A stretch of 64,000 bases of DNA, taken from assembly GCA_965656875.1 (NCBI GenBank), contig CBFHMJ010000011.1, positions 1 to 64,000 of the forward strand, read 5' to 3'. The notes beneath the pieces are model-generated. The model did no database searches. It had not been told where the DNA came from and saw only the letters and a program-made list of their open reading frames with translations. Both the position numbers and the translations under genes were made by a program. Source of the DNA: CBFHMJ01 sp965656875 (GTDB lineage Bacteria > Pseudomonadota > Gammaproteobacteria > Enterobacterales > Alteromonadaceae). Positions 9,210-17,868 of this stretch are shown here, piece after piece; the first letter of the stretch is position 1; every line of letters begins with the position of its first letter.

Positions 9210-9806
9210 ATGATGAAGATATACGGCGATAAGCGATCCGGAAATTGTTACAAGATCCAACTTACCTGTGCTTTATTGGATCTCGATTACGAATGGATTG
9301 ACGTTGACATTCTTGCTGGTGAAGCGGGAACTGATGAATTCAGAAAGATGAATCCTAACGGTAAAATTCCGTTACTGGCGCTGGATGATCGCTATCTATC
9401 AGAATCAAACGCGATTATTAACTTCCTCGCACACGGCTCCCCGCTCCTGCCTGGCGACCCGTTTTTGCTGGCAAAGGTCCAGCAATGGCAATTTTTCGAG
9501 CAGTATAGCCACGAACCATATATTGCCGTTGCGCGTTTTATTGAGAAATATCTGGGATTGCCGGACGATAGAAAAGCAGAATATTTGTCACGTCAGAATG
9601 GAGGCTACCGGGCGCTTAGCATTATGGAACAACAACTTAGCGATACAGCCTTTATCACTGCAGCGTCATTCACCACCGCTGATATCGCACTTTACGCGTA
9701 TACACATGTGGCTCATGAAGGAGGATTTTCGTTAGATCGTTTTCCAGCTATTCAGCAATGGCTAACGCGTGTATCTGAACAGCCTGGCTATAGAGCGATG
9801 GGATAA
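9210..9806 (+). CDS. Glutathione S-transferase family protein
   Basis: A 198-aa GST. The N-terminal thioredoxin-like domain starts MMKIYGDKRSGNCYKIQLTC and includes NPNGKIPLL (cis-Pro) and LSESNAIINFLA (the glutathione gamma-Glu-binding Glu-Ser). The C-terminal all-helical domain includes FTTADIALYAYTHVA with the conserved N-capping Asp. It conjugates glutathione to electrophiles or reduces peroxides; substrate unknown. Start could be 9210 or the adjacent ATG 9213. Monocistronic, convergent with the EamA gene and separated from it by a hairpin. Confidence 0.92.
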   Translation: MMKIYGDKRSGNCYKIQLTCALLDLDYEWIDVDILAGEAGTDEFRKMNPNGKIPLLALDDRYLSESNAIINFLAHGSPLLPGDPFLLAKVQQWQFFEQYSHEPYIAVARFIEKYLGLPDDRKAEYLSRQNGGYRALSIMEQQLSDTAFITAASFTTADIALYAYTHVAHEGGFSLDRFPAIQQWLTRVSEQPGYRAMG

Positions 9807-9878
9807 TTGCTACTTTAGCAATCAAGGGTAGGATCAGGATAAGAACCAGAATCAGCGTTCTGCTTTTTATGCTTTATG

Positions 9879-9917
9879 CACAATGCAGGTTGATTCTGAC
9901 AAACAGCCTGCATTGTG
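9879..9917 (+). terminator. Hairpin between convergent GST and EamA genes
   Basis: Perfect 11-bp arms CACAATGCAGG and CCTGCATTGTG with a 17-base loop, followed by TTT. It is placed between two convergent stops. Confidence 0.6.
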
Positions 9918-10009
9918 TTTAGCATCATGACACCGTTTTTTCCTTCAAAAACGGCTTGTCGATTTGTTCATATTTTGTTTCATCATTATCGTGTTGCCAC
10001 AGCCAAATC

Positions 10010-10879
10010 TTAACTTCGCTTTTTCACCAGTCCCACCCAGTTACCAAACAGGACCAGAGAAATACCAAACCAGGCGGTGACTGAAACATCCCAACCTTCC
10101 CAGGCTGATGACAATAATACGGCAACGACTGGCGATGCCAGTGCAACATAGCCGGCTTTAACGGAGCCAACACGGCCAAGCAACATAAAATAAAACGTGA
10201 AACCAAGGACTGAGCCAACTAACGCCAGATATCCCGTACTTAACCAGAATGTACTGTCCATCGGTGGAATAACCGCAGCACCACTCAGTGCGCTCCAGAT
10301 AGTTAACATCACACCACCGGCCCCCATTGACCAGACATTGCTGGTGGCTGGATTAACCCCCTGATCCTGCATCCGCGTCGATAACATATTGCCGATTGAA
10401 AAACTGTAAGTTCCCATTGTGCCAAGTAGCACACCCATCAAAATATCATTCAGCGTAAACTGACCACCGCCTTCCATTAAGACAAGCGCCAATCCGCCAA
10501 TACCGATCAATGCACCCATATTTTGTGCCATCGTCGATGTTTGTCGAAAAAAGAGATAATTATTAATACTGTTAATCAAAGGGGCCATAGCGAAAATTAA
10601 AGCCGCCATACCGCTGGAAATAAAACTGATGGCATTATAGAAACACACATAATTCAGCCCGGCGATAAAGATACTTTGTATCAGGCAAAGTTTTATTTGT
10701 GACCAATGGAGTGATTGCCATCGCCGAGTGAGCTTTAACCAGACAAACAACATAAATGCCGCCGTCAAAAACCGCCAGGCGATGCCAGTTTCTATTTCCG
10801 CAGATTGTGTTTGAAAAGTGATAGCTACCCAGGTTGATCCCCAACACAGGACACTCAGCACAAAGAGTGCGAGATTCAT
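10010..10879 (-). CDS. EamA/DMT-family transporter
   Basis: A ten-helix drug/metabolite transporter (289 aa) with two EamA repeats: the first begins MNLALFVLSVLCWGSTWVAI, the second near residue 150 (ILMGVLLGTMGTYSFSIGNM). These inner-membrane proteins export amino acids, amines or other metabolites; substrate unknown. The ATG at 10879 is preceded by GGAG seven bases upstream; the longer frame to 10939 has no such site. It diverges from ahpC across a ~350-bp region. Confidence 0.9.
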   Translation of the reverse strand: MNLALFVLSVLCWGSTWVAITFQTQSAEIETGIAWRFLTAAFMLFVWLKLTRRWQSLHWSQIKLCLIQSIFIAGLNYVCFYNAISFISSGMAALIFAMAPLINSINNYLFFRQTSTMAQNMGALIGIGGLALVLMEGGGQFTLNDILMGVLLGTMGTYSFSIGNMLSTRMQDQGVNPATSNVWSMGAGGVMLTIWSALSGAAVIPPMDSTFWLSTGYLALVGSVLGFTFYFMLLGRVGSVKAGYVALASPVVAVLLSSAWEGWDVSVTAWFGISLVLFGNWVGLVKKRS

Positions 10880-11104
10880 AAATTCTCCAGTAGGATATTT
10901 AAATATATTAAAAGTTATTGATGCATGACAGGAAAGCAAAAAAGATGTTTTTTTCGCTTTTCAGGCACATCTGTCAGCAGTGTGGTGACACGTCGAGCAA
11001 TGTACTGACATCCCTTAGCGACAACAAGTAAAAAGCGTCGAACTTCCTCAAACTTCAGCCTTATCGTAAAAGCCTATAGCAACCTATCAGTTTTTTAGTA
11101 ATTA

Positions 11105-11147
11105 ATAGGATTCCTCTATTAATCAGATTTGTAGTAACGATTATATT
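11105..11147 (+). promoter_or_regulatory. Probable OxyR binding site and -10 of ahpC
   Basis: The OxyR pattern is four tetranucleotides, ATAG-N7-CTAT-N7-ATAG-N7-CTAT. Here ATAG (11105-11108), CTAT (11116-11119), ATTT (11127-11130) and CGAT (11138-11141) occur at exactly 7-base spacers; the first pair is perfect. A -10-like TATATT follows at 11142-11147, so OxyR would cover the -35 region, the activator arrangement. Together with the oxyR gene at 19.2-20.1 kb this supports peroxide induction of ahpCF. Confidence 0.75.
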
Positions 11148-11232
11148 TTTTTGCCCCCGATCCCTACTATGTACTCATCCGCTGACGAGACAGCACAAAC
11201 AAAATTCAATTTAACTGAAAAAGGTGAATACT

Positions 11233-11802
11233 ATGACAACTTCAATCATCAACTCAAAACTTCAGCCATTCTCTGCAACTGCTTTCCACAATGGCGATTT
11301 CATTGATGTATCGGAAAAAGACATCGACGGTAAATGGGCAGTGTTCTTCTTTTACCCGGCTGATTTCACGTTCGTATGTCCAACTGAACTGGGTGACATG
11401 GCTGACCATTACGCAAAACTTCAGGAAATGGGTGTTGAAGTTTACTCAGTATCAACTGACACACATTTCACACACAAAGCATGGCACGACAGCTCTGACA
11501 CGATTAACAAAATCCAATTCCCAATGATTGGTGACCCGACAGGCCGTATTACTCGCAACTTCGGTGTGATGATTGAAGAAGACGGCTTAGCACTTCGCGG
11601 CACATTCGTTGTTAACCCTGAAGGTGAAATCAAAGTAGCAGAAGTTCATGACCTGGGCATCGGTCGCTCTGCTAAAGAACTGGTTCGTAAAATTCAGGCG
11701 GCTCAGTATGTTGCTCAACACGACGGTGAAGTATGTCCGGCAGCATGGCAGCCAGGCGAAGAGACACTAGCGCCTTCTCTTGACCTTGTTGGCAAAATCT
11801 AA
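11233..11802 (+). CDS. ahpC: Alkyl hydroperoxide reductase subunit C (2-Cys peroxiredoxin)
   Basis: A typical AhpC (189 aa). It reduces H2O2, organic peroxides and peroxynitrite in the cytoplasm and is recycled by AhpF. The peroxidatic Cys lies in FTFVCPTE (~Cys49), the resolving Cys in GEVCPAAW (~Cys168). ATG 11233 follows AAGGTG at 6 bases; the upstream GTG at 11224 overlaps that site and is rejected. It is separated from ahpF by 87 bp holding a hairpin that may lower read-through into ahpF. Confidence 0.98.
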   Translation: MTTSIINSKLQPFSATAFHNGDFIDVSEKDIDGKWAVFFFYPADFTFVCPTELGDMADHYAKLQEMGVEVYSVSTDTHFTHKAWHDSSDTINKIQFPMIGDPTGRITRNFGVMIEEDGLALRGTFVVNPEGEIKVAEVHDLGIGRSAKELVRKIQAAQYVAQHDGEVCPAAWQPGEETLAPSLDLVGKI

Positions 11803-11823
11803 GTCTTCAACTTAGACAACCCG

Positions 11824-11848
11824 GAGGTGTAAACAGGCTTTACACCTC
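11824..11848 (+). terminator. Hairpin between ahpC and ahpF
   Basis: Perfect 10-bp arms GAGGTGTAAA and TTTACACCTC with loop CAGGC and no T-run. Nearly identical to the hairpin after parB (23484-23508). Probably a partial terminator or 3'-end stabiliser that sets an ahpC>ahpF ratio (inference). Confidence 0.7.
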
Positions 11849-11889
11849 AACATCTTCACGCTTAACCATTCATCTTGCAGAGGTTTACT

Positions 11890-13455
11890 ATGCTTAACTC
11901 AACAATGATTTCACAAATAAAACCGCACTTAGCACAATTAAACAATGCAGTTGAACTGGTTGTTTTCAGTGATAATTCCGCAAAAGCTAAAGAACTTGAA
12001 ACGTTAGCCTCTCAGCTAGCAGAAATATCAGATTTATTAACGCTGTCTGTTGAACAGCAAGGTCATTCAAACGAGCGTTATCCATCGTTACTGATTCGTT
12101 CGGTAGAGAAGGGCACCGAAGTCCGCTTTGCTGGCGTACCGATGGGGCACGAATTTACATCATTAATTCTGGCATTGCTGCAACAAGGTGGGCATCCATT
12201 AAAAATCTCTGCTGAAGAGATAGAACAAATTAAAGCGCTTGAAGGCGAGTATACCTTCGAGACATTCATTTCCCTGTCATGTCAGAACTGCCCGGATGTT
12301 GTCCAGGCGTTAAACCTGATGGCATCCATTAATCCGGCCATCAAACCTGTGATGATCGACGGTGCCGTGTTTGCAGATGAAGCTGAGCAACGCAATGTGT
12401 TATCCGTACCCGCTGTTTACTTAAATGGCGAAGCTTTCTCACAGGGCAGGGTGACCCTCTCCGATATTTTGACTCGATTAGATACCACGGCACCTGAAAA
12501 GCAACGCGACCAGATCAATCAGAAAGACCCGTTTGATGTCTTAATTGTCGGCGGTGGTCCGGCTGGAGCCGCAGCAGCGATTTATAGCGCCCGAAAGGGT
12601 ATTCGCACCGGGATTGTGGCAGACCGTTTTGGTGGTCAGGTCCTTGACACGATGGCGATAGAAAACTTCATCTCAGTAAAAGCTACGGAAGGTCCAAAGC
12701 TGGTTGCAGGCCTGGAAGAACACGTCAATGAATATGACGTGGATATTATGAAAGGGCAGCGAGCAGCCAACATCAGTAAACCAGACGGTGAGAATGGCCC
12801 ATCGGTTATTACATTGGAAAATGGCGCAACACTAACCAGTAAATCCGTTATTGTCGCAACTGGCGCTCGCTGGAGAGAAATGAATGTGCCAGGCGAACAA
12901 GAATACCGAGGCAAAGGCGTGGCATATTGCCCACACTGTGACGGCCCGTTATTCAAAGGAAAGCCCGTTGCTGTCATCGGCGGTGGTAATTCAGGAATTG
13001 AGGCCGCCATTGACCTGGCCGGTATCGTGAGTCATGTCACCGTCCTGGAATTTGCAGACACGTTACGAGCCGACGAGGTACTGGTGCAAAAAGCACGAAG
13101 CATGGGTAATGTCACCATCATTACCGAAGCTCAGACAACTGAAGTGCTTGGCAATGGTAACAAAGTCACGGGTTTGACTTATCTGAACCGGGCAACAGGC
13201 GACACACACGAATTAACGCTGGACGGTATCTTTGTTCAAATCGGCTTATTACCTAACTCGGATTTTTTAAGAGAAACCGTTGAACAGAATCGAATGGGCG
13301 AGATCATTATCAATGAAAGAAATGAAACATCATTACCGGGCGTGTTTGCCGCAGGCGATGTGACCAATGTGCCGTATAAGCAAATCATTATTGCAATGGG
13401 TGGCGGTGCTACCGCTTCGTTAAGTGCCTTTGACTACCTGATTCGTCAGGGTTAA
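11890..13455 (+). CDS. ahpF: Alkyl hydroperoxide reductase subunit F
   Basis: A 521-aa flavoprotein, the standard AhpF length. It passes electrons from NADH via FAD and two disulfides to AhpC. The N-terminal double thioredoxin-fold domain carries SCQNC (~131-134). The thioredoxin-reductase-like part has the FAD motif VGGGPAGAAAAIYSAR, the redox centre YCPHC, the NAD motif VIGGGNSGIEAA and the C-terminal FAD motif GVFAAGDVTNVPYKQ. ATG 11890 has GCAGAGG upstream; the longer TTG-initiated frame is rejected. Second gene of the ahpCF unit. Confidence 0.98.
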   Translation: MLNSTMISQIKPHLAQLNNAVELVVFSDNSAKAKELETLASQLAEISDLLTLSVEQQGHSNERYPSLLIRSVEKGTEVRFAGVPMGHEFTSLILALLQQGGHPLKISAEEIEQIKALEGEYTFETFISLSCQNCPDVVQALNLMASINPAIKPVMIDGAVFADEAEQRNVLSVPAVYLNGEAFSQGRVTLSDILTRLDTTAPEKQRDQINQKDPFDVLIVGGGPAGAAAAIYSARKGIRTGIVADRFGGQVLDTMAIENFISVKATEGPKLVAGLEEHVNEYDVDIMKGQRAANISKPDGENGPSVITLENGATLTSKSVIVATGARWREMNVPGEQEYRGKGVAYCPHCDGPLFKGKPVAVIGGGNSGIEAAIDLAGIVSHVTVLEFADTLRADEVLVQKARSMGNVTIITEAQTTEVLGNGNKVTGLTYLNRATGDTHELTLDGIFVQIGLLPNSDFLRETVEQNRMGEIIINERNETSLPGVFAAGDVTNVPYKQIIIAMGGGATASLSAFDYLIRQG

Positions 13456-13559
13456 TTCAACACGCTCGAACAAACTTGTTTTCACTTGTGTATACCCCTG
13501 GGTCTTCGGACCTGACTAACACGGATGTTTCTTTTCCTGTCCTTGTTGTTACAAGGTTT

Positions 13560-13595
13560 CGTGTAAAGAGGTGGCGCGTAAAGCCTCTTTACACG
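13560..13595 (+). terminator. Terminator of ahpF (TGTAAA/TTTACA family)
   Basis: Arms CGTGTAAAGAGG and CCTCTTTACACG (12 bp) with a 12-base loop, followed by CTTTTT. It lies between convergent ahpF and the AllC-like gene, four bp before the latter's stop codon. Confidence 0.8.
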
Positions 13596-13599
13596 CTTT

Positions 13600-14880
13600 T
13601 TAAAACCGCTTCAATGCTTCAAACATCACCGACAACGACAACGCGACATCATCAACAATCACCGTTTCATCCGGGTGATGACTCAACCCCGCAGGACTCC
13701 GAATAAACAACATCGCTACCGGACAAATTGCAGCCATAGCCATTGCATCATGACCAGCACCAGAGGGTAATTGGTGAACCGGGTAGTCGTGCGCATCAAT
13801 CGCTTCAGACAATAATTGCGTAAAATTACCGTCACACATCACAGCTTTAGCGCTGTGTATCCACTCCCAGCCTAAGTACAGATGTCGATTGGCCGCAATC
13901 ATCTCGGCTGCATCATTGATATCAGATAAAACGGCGTTTCGAAGTTTATCGTCCTGAGAACGGACATCTAAGGAAAGAATACTGGCACCGGCAATCACAT
14001 TCACAGCGCCGGGTCTCGCGAAAAGCTGTCCAACTGTAGCAACGACATCCTGACCAGCCTGTTTAGCAATCTGTTCAATAGCAATGGTTAGCTCAGCGGC
14101 ACCAACCAGCGCATCTCGACGTAAATGCATTGGTGTGGTTCCGGCATGACCGGCTTTACCGGTTAGGCGAAGGTTGGCCCGTCTCGCTCCGGCGATTCCA
14201 GTTACAACCCCGACCGAAAGAGCCAGAGATTCGAGAACCGGGCCTTGTTCAATATGGACTTCCCAGTAGCCAAGTAATTCGTCAGGTGATCGAGCTGATT
14301 CACCAACACGAGCGGGGTCCAGTCCCCAGTCAGTCAGGGCATCAACCAGCAGGACTTCATCGACATCTTTCAGACCGAACCAACGGTCGTTCCATTGTCC
14401 GGCGACCGCTTTAGAGCCAATAAGCGTCGTGCCAAAACGCGCACCTTCTTCGTCACAGAAACCGACAACTTCAATCGCATACGGGAACTGGATGTTATGT
14501 TCGTTGCAGTGTTCGATTACGGCAATGGCCAGCAATACACCAAGAATACCATCGTACTTTCCAGCGTCCGGTACTGTATCGAGATGTGAGCCCAGAACTA
14601 ATGCTTTTGCTCCTGGCACTTTGCCTTCGTAACGGCCCCATACATTGCCAACGGTATCTTGCCAGCTTGTCATTCCAGCCTGCTGCATCCAGGTTGCTAC
14701 TTGCTTGTTGGTCGCCCGGTGCTGATCTGTCAGATATCGGCGTGTTAGCTGCCCCTGAATTTCTGTCAGTTCGGCCAGTTGCTGGCAACGTGCGATCACC
14801 TGTTGTGCCACCTCAAACCACGCAGAATTAACATGGTCCTTAACATCCGGTGTTGCCTCATCAGATGATCGAATCATCAC
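13600..14880 (-). CDS. Zn-dependent amidohydrolase, allantoate amidohydrolase-like (AllC/HpxK type)
   Basis: A 426-aa M20-family dinuclear-zinc amidohydrolase of the allantoate amidohydrolase / N-carbamoyl-L-amino-acid hydrolase / ureidoglycolate hydrolase group. Metal motifs are visible: GSHLDTVPDAGKYDGILG, FCDEEGARFGTTL, the His in the EVHIEQGP segment, and PSGAGHDAM. In the ureide pathway such enzymes release ammonia from allantoate or ureidoglycine. Last gene of a leftward four-gene unit: its ATG overlaps the stop of the PucG-like gene by 4 bp (translational coupling). That context favours a ureide substrate over hydantoin carbamoyl-amino acids, but sequence alone cannot decide. Confidence 0.85.
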   Translation of the reverse strand: MMIRSSDEATPDVKDHVNSAWFEVAQQVIARCQQLAELTEIQGQLTRRYLTDQHRATNKQVATWMQQAGMTSWQDTVGNVWGRYEGKVPGAKALVLGSHLDTVPDAGKYDGILGVLLAIAVIEHCNEHNIQFPYAIEVVGFCDEEGARFGTTLIGSKAVAGQWNDRWFGLKDVDEVLLVDALTDWGLDPARVGESARSPDELLGYWEVHIEQGPVLESLALSVGVVTGIAGARRANLRLTGKAGHAGTTPMHLRRDALVGAAELTIAIEQIAKQAGQDVVATVGQLFARPGAVNVIAGASILSLDVRSQDDKLRNAVLSDINDAAEMIAANRHLYLGWEWIHSAKAVMCDGNFTQLLSEAIDAHDYPVHQLPSGAGHDAMAMAAICPVAMLFIRSPAGLSHHPDETVIVDDVALSLSVMFEALKRF

Positions 14881-16163
14881 AATATCTCCCCGGAACCAGT
14901 AGAAGGAGAAACCAGGGGCTGATCGCGATGAAGATAATGTTCCATCGCTGCATCAACCCCGGCTCCGGGTGAGAACTTGTGACCTGCGCGGCGTAATACC
15001 TGCTCTAAGGCACTTAACGTAGATAACACGGCGTCCTGACGAGCGTTATAGCCCATAGTGCCAACTCGCCATATTTTGCCGTGTAATGGACCAAAGGACG
15101 TGCCAATCTCTATGCCAAATCGCGACAGTAGTTCCTGCCTGACTTGTTCACCGTTAATACCTTCAGGAATGTATACGCCAGCAACATTGTTCATTTTATG
15201 TTTCTGATTCCCAAACAAAAGCATGTTCATCGCAGCTAAACCATCAGCCATCGCACGACCATGTAATTCATGTCTCGCAATCGCATTGTCCATCCCTTCC
15301 TGATACAACAGTCGGGCACATTCACGTGCTCCATAGAGCATTGAAGTTGCTTCAGTGTGATGATTCAGCCGCTCTTCACTCCAGTAATCCAGAATCATGG
15401 GTAAATCGAAATAGTTGGATTGAATGGGTTTACCTTGTGCAGCACGATGGTGACTGGCTCTGATGCCCGCCTCAACATGATGGCGCTTTCGAATATGCTC
15501 AACAAAACGGTCACTTAATGTGACAGGGCCACTGCCTGATGGTCCTCCCAGACATTTCTGCAATCCGGCAGACACCGCGTCCAGTTGCCACTCATCGGTG
15601 TAAAGTGGGTTTCCACCGATAGAAGCCGTGACATCTGTATACAACAACACATCGTAGCGTCGGCATATTTCACCCAAGTCTTCGAGCGGTTGCAGCATCG
15701 TTGTTGAAGTATCACCTTGCACGATTGCCAACATGTCAGGATGAACACGTTGAATCTCGGCTTCTATTTGTGCGGGATCGAACACTTCACCCCATTCGGC
15801 ATGCATGAGTACGACATCGGCACCACAACGCAGTGCGATTTCGTGGAGCAAATGGCCAAAGCGACCAAAGACAGGAATTAATACCCGATCACCGGGTGAC
15901 AGCGCCGAAACCATACAGGCTTCAATCGCCGCCCGGGATGTGCCATCAATCAATAACGTCCATTGATTATTGGTTTCAAAGACGTGACGATACAGCGCCA
16001 TAGTTTCATTCATGTAATCCGTCATTGCCGGATCGTATTGCCCTAACAACTGCGCCGACATCGCTCGCAGCACTCTGGGGTCAGCGTTTACCGGACCAGG
16101 CCCCATCATGAGTCGGGGCGGTGGATTGATCTGACCGAACACGGGTTTATCAGCGTTGTTCAT
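14877..16163 (-). CDS. Ureidoglycine-glyoxylate aminotransferase-like PLP enzyme (PucG/HpxJ type)
   Basis: A 428-aa class V aminotransferase of the alanine/serine-glyoxylate group. The opening MMGPGPVNADPRVLRAMS is the family signature, and LQKCLGGPSG carries the PLP-binding Lys. PucG/HpxJ transfer the amino group of S-ureidoglycine to glyoxylate, giving oxalurate and glycine. The assignment rests on co-transcription with AllC-, HpxW- and amidase-like genes; serine-glyoxylate aminotransferase is the alternative. It overlaps HpxW by 14 bp and the AllC-like gene by 4 bp. Confidence 0.82.
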   Translation of the reverse strand: MNNADKPVFGQINPPPRLMMGPGPVNADPRVLRAMSAQLLGQYDPAMTDYMNETMALYRHVFETNNQWTLLIDGTSRAAIEACMVSALSPGDRVLIPVFGRFGHLLHEIALRCGADVVLMHAEWGEVFDPAQIEAEIQRVHPDMLAIVQGDTSTTMLQPLEDLGEICRRYDVLLYTDVTASIGGNPLYTDEWQLDAVSAGLQKCLGGPSGSGPVTLSDRFVEHIRKRHHVEAGIRASHHRAAQGKPIQSNYFDLPMILDYWSEERLNHHTEATSMLYGARECARLLYQEGMDNAIARHELHGRAMADGLAAMNMLLFGNQKHKMNNVAGVYIPEGINGEQVRQELLSRFGIEIGTSFGPLHGKIWRVGTMGYNARQDAVLSTLSALEQVLRRAGHKFSPGAGVDAAMEHYLHRDQPLVSPSTGSGEIL

Positions 16164-17760
16164 GTGTCGTCTCCACTGCGATTGATTTCACCAGTGCGGC
16201 ACCGTCACTTCGAGGATCGGTCGCGGCCTGTACATCGCCGTTATCATTCACGATGATGCCGCCCGCATGACCCATCATTTCGTTGCAATTATCAACCTCA
16301 GCGATTTCATGACCGAGTTCCGACAGCTCATGTCCAATTGCGGTTGCCAGTGCCTTCTCAAGTTTCAGATTGTGGCTGACATCACCCCAGGTTCGCCCCA
16401 ACAGCCAGCGGGGCAGGGCAATAGCTTCTTTTAGTGGGATGTTTTCATAGATATGACGTGTAAATAGTGCAGCCTGAGTTTGTGGTTGGCCTTCGCCACC
16501 CATCGTGCCATACGTAAAACGTCGGCCATCATTCAGTTCAGCAAAGGCAGGATTCAACGTGTGAAAGGGTTTCATGCCCGGAGCCAGTACATTCGGGTGA
16601 CGACCATCCAGCGAGAAACTGATCCCTCGGTTATTCCACACCAGTCCATAGTCTGGGATCACAACACCTGAACCAAACTCCCAATAGATACTCTGGATAA
16701 ATGACACCATCACACCATTACTATCCATTGCCCCCATCCATACGGTATCGCCCGGTTTAGCTTCATGAGGCCAGTCCAGCGCTTTATGAGGATTAATTTT
16801 TGCTGCGCTTTGTTCCACCGCTTCGTCAGTTCGCAGTGTTTTCCATTCATCGGGTAATCGCTGTCTGTCGGTGACAACACGATCCCGAACCATAAACGCT
16901 TGCTTGGTACATTCAACTAAATGATGAACTCGTTCAGCTTCACACCAGTCTCGGCGATAGAGTTTGTCGTACTGAGCCAGAATCAACAATGAAGCAATGC
17001 CTTGTGTTGGCGCAGTAAAGTTATACAGAGTACCTTTGCTGGTTTTTATCGATACGGGAGCAAGGACGTCGGCCTGATATTGATTAAAGTCCTGTAACGT
17101 TAAGGGACTTCCCTGCGATGACAGATACTCGGCAATGGTTTCGGCTGTCTGTCCGCAATAAAAATCCATCAAGCCTTTTTCAGCCAACGTGGTGAGTAAT
17201 GAGGCAAGCGCAGGATTTCTAAATTTATCACCTGCTTTTAATGAAGCGCCGTCACACGTAAACACGGATGTAAATGACTCGTACTGTGACAGGTCTTGCA
17301 ATGTTTTTTCAGACGCAGCCGCGAGACTCTTTGTCACTTCAATACCGCAGGCGGCGAGATCAATCGCAGGTTGCAATAGTTTGGGTATCGGTTGCTGAGG
17401 TAGCCAGCAATGACCTGGGCGCTGGCGAACGACTTCCCGCGCCTTTTGCCAACCAGCCACCGTTCCCGCCATCGTTAACGCTGCCCGGGGTCCACGATCT
17501 GGAATACCACTTTCACCATAAAACGCTGGCGAAGCCTGTTGTGCAGCCATACCACTCGCATCAATAGCGATGGGTTCCTTACCAGGACATTGAATAAGCC
17601 AAAAGCTGTCGCCACCGAGACTGTTCATATGTGGATACGCTACAGCAATCGCGGCAGCGGCTGCGATCATAGCGTCCACAGCGTTACCGCCGGATTCAAG
17701 AACAGACATTCCGGCTTCAGTGGCACTGAAATGAGGTGCTGTAAATGCAATTTTTGTCAT
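16150..17760 (-). CDS. Gamma-glutamyltransferase-like Ntn hydrolase, probable oxamate amidohydrolase (HpxW-like)
   Basis: A 536-aa member of the gamma-glutamyltransferase Ntn-hydrolase family. It starts MTKIAFTAPHFSATEAGMSVL and has the family's GGNAVDAMIAAAA and MNSLGGDSFWLI. The self-cleaving catalytic Thr is probably that in GDTVWMGAMDSNG, followed by VSFIQSIYWEFGSGVV. No signal peptide, unlike periplasmic GGT, so cytoplasmic. In Klebsiella the related HpxW hydrolyses oxamate to oxalate and ammonia at the end of urate breakdown. Adjacent PucG-like and AllC-like genes support this role. ATG 17760 is chosen because homology begins there; the frame is open to 17811. Confidence 0.8.
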   Translation of the reverse strand: MTKIAFTAPHFSATEAGMSVLESGGNAVDAMIAAAAAIAVAYPHMNSLGGDSFWLIQCPGKEPIAIDASGMAAQQASPAFYGESGIPDRGPRAALTMAGTVAGWQKAREVVRQRPGHCWLPQQPIPKLLQPAIDLAACGIEVTKSLAAASEKTLQDLSQYESFTSVFTCDGASLKAGDKFRNPALASLLTTLAEKGLMDFYCGQTAETIAEYLSSQGSPLTLQDFNQYQADVLAPVSIKTSKGTLYNFTAPTQGIASLLILAQYDKLYRRDWCEAERVHHLVECTKQAFMVRDRVVTDRQRLPDEWKTLRTDEAVEQSAAKINPHKALDWPHEAKPGDTVWMGAMDSNGVMVSFIQSIYWEFGSGVVIPDYGLVWNNRGISFSLDGRHPNVLAPGMKPFHTLNPAFAELNDGRRFTYGTMGGEGQPQTQAALFTRHIYENIPLKEAIALPRWLLGRTWGDVSHNLKLEKALATAIGHELSELGHEIAEVDNCNEMMGHAGGIIVNDNGDVQAATDPRSDGAALVKSIAVETTHEQR

Positions 17761-17816
17761 GTGTTTTCTCGAAATATCGGGCGAACTACAGTGCATACTG
17801 CATGTAAACACCCTTT

Positions 17817-17838
17817 ACACGGGTTCTGGTGCCCGTGT
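17817..17838 (-). terminator. Small hairpin between amidase and HpxW-like genes
   Basis: ACACGGG and CCCGTGT pair around 8 bases, without a T-run. Just left of it, TGTAAA (17803-17808) and TTTACA (17814-17819) repeat the motif seen in other hairpins of the window. Perhaps a partial terminator or mRNA-stability element within the operon. Confidence 0.4.
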
Positions 17839-17868
17839 TATAAAATTGAAGGTCGTCAGTGTCTGGTA

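Noticed and set aside
13476..13706. 76-codon plus-strand ORF after ahpF
   Set aside because: Crosses the ahpF terminator and overlaps the convergent AllC-like gene.
16150..17760. Considered a classical periplasmic gamma-glutamyltransferase
   Set aside because: No signal peptide, and the neighbours are ureide-pathway genes; HpxW-like features fit better.
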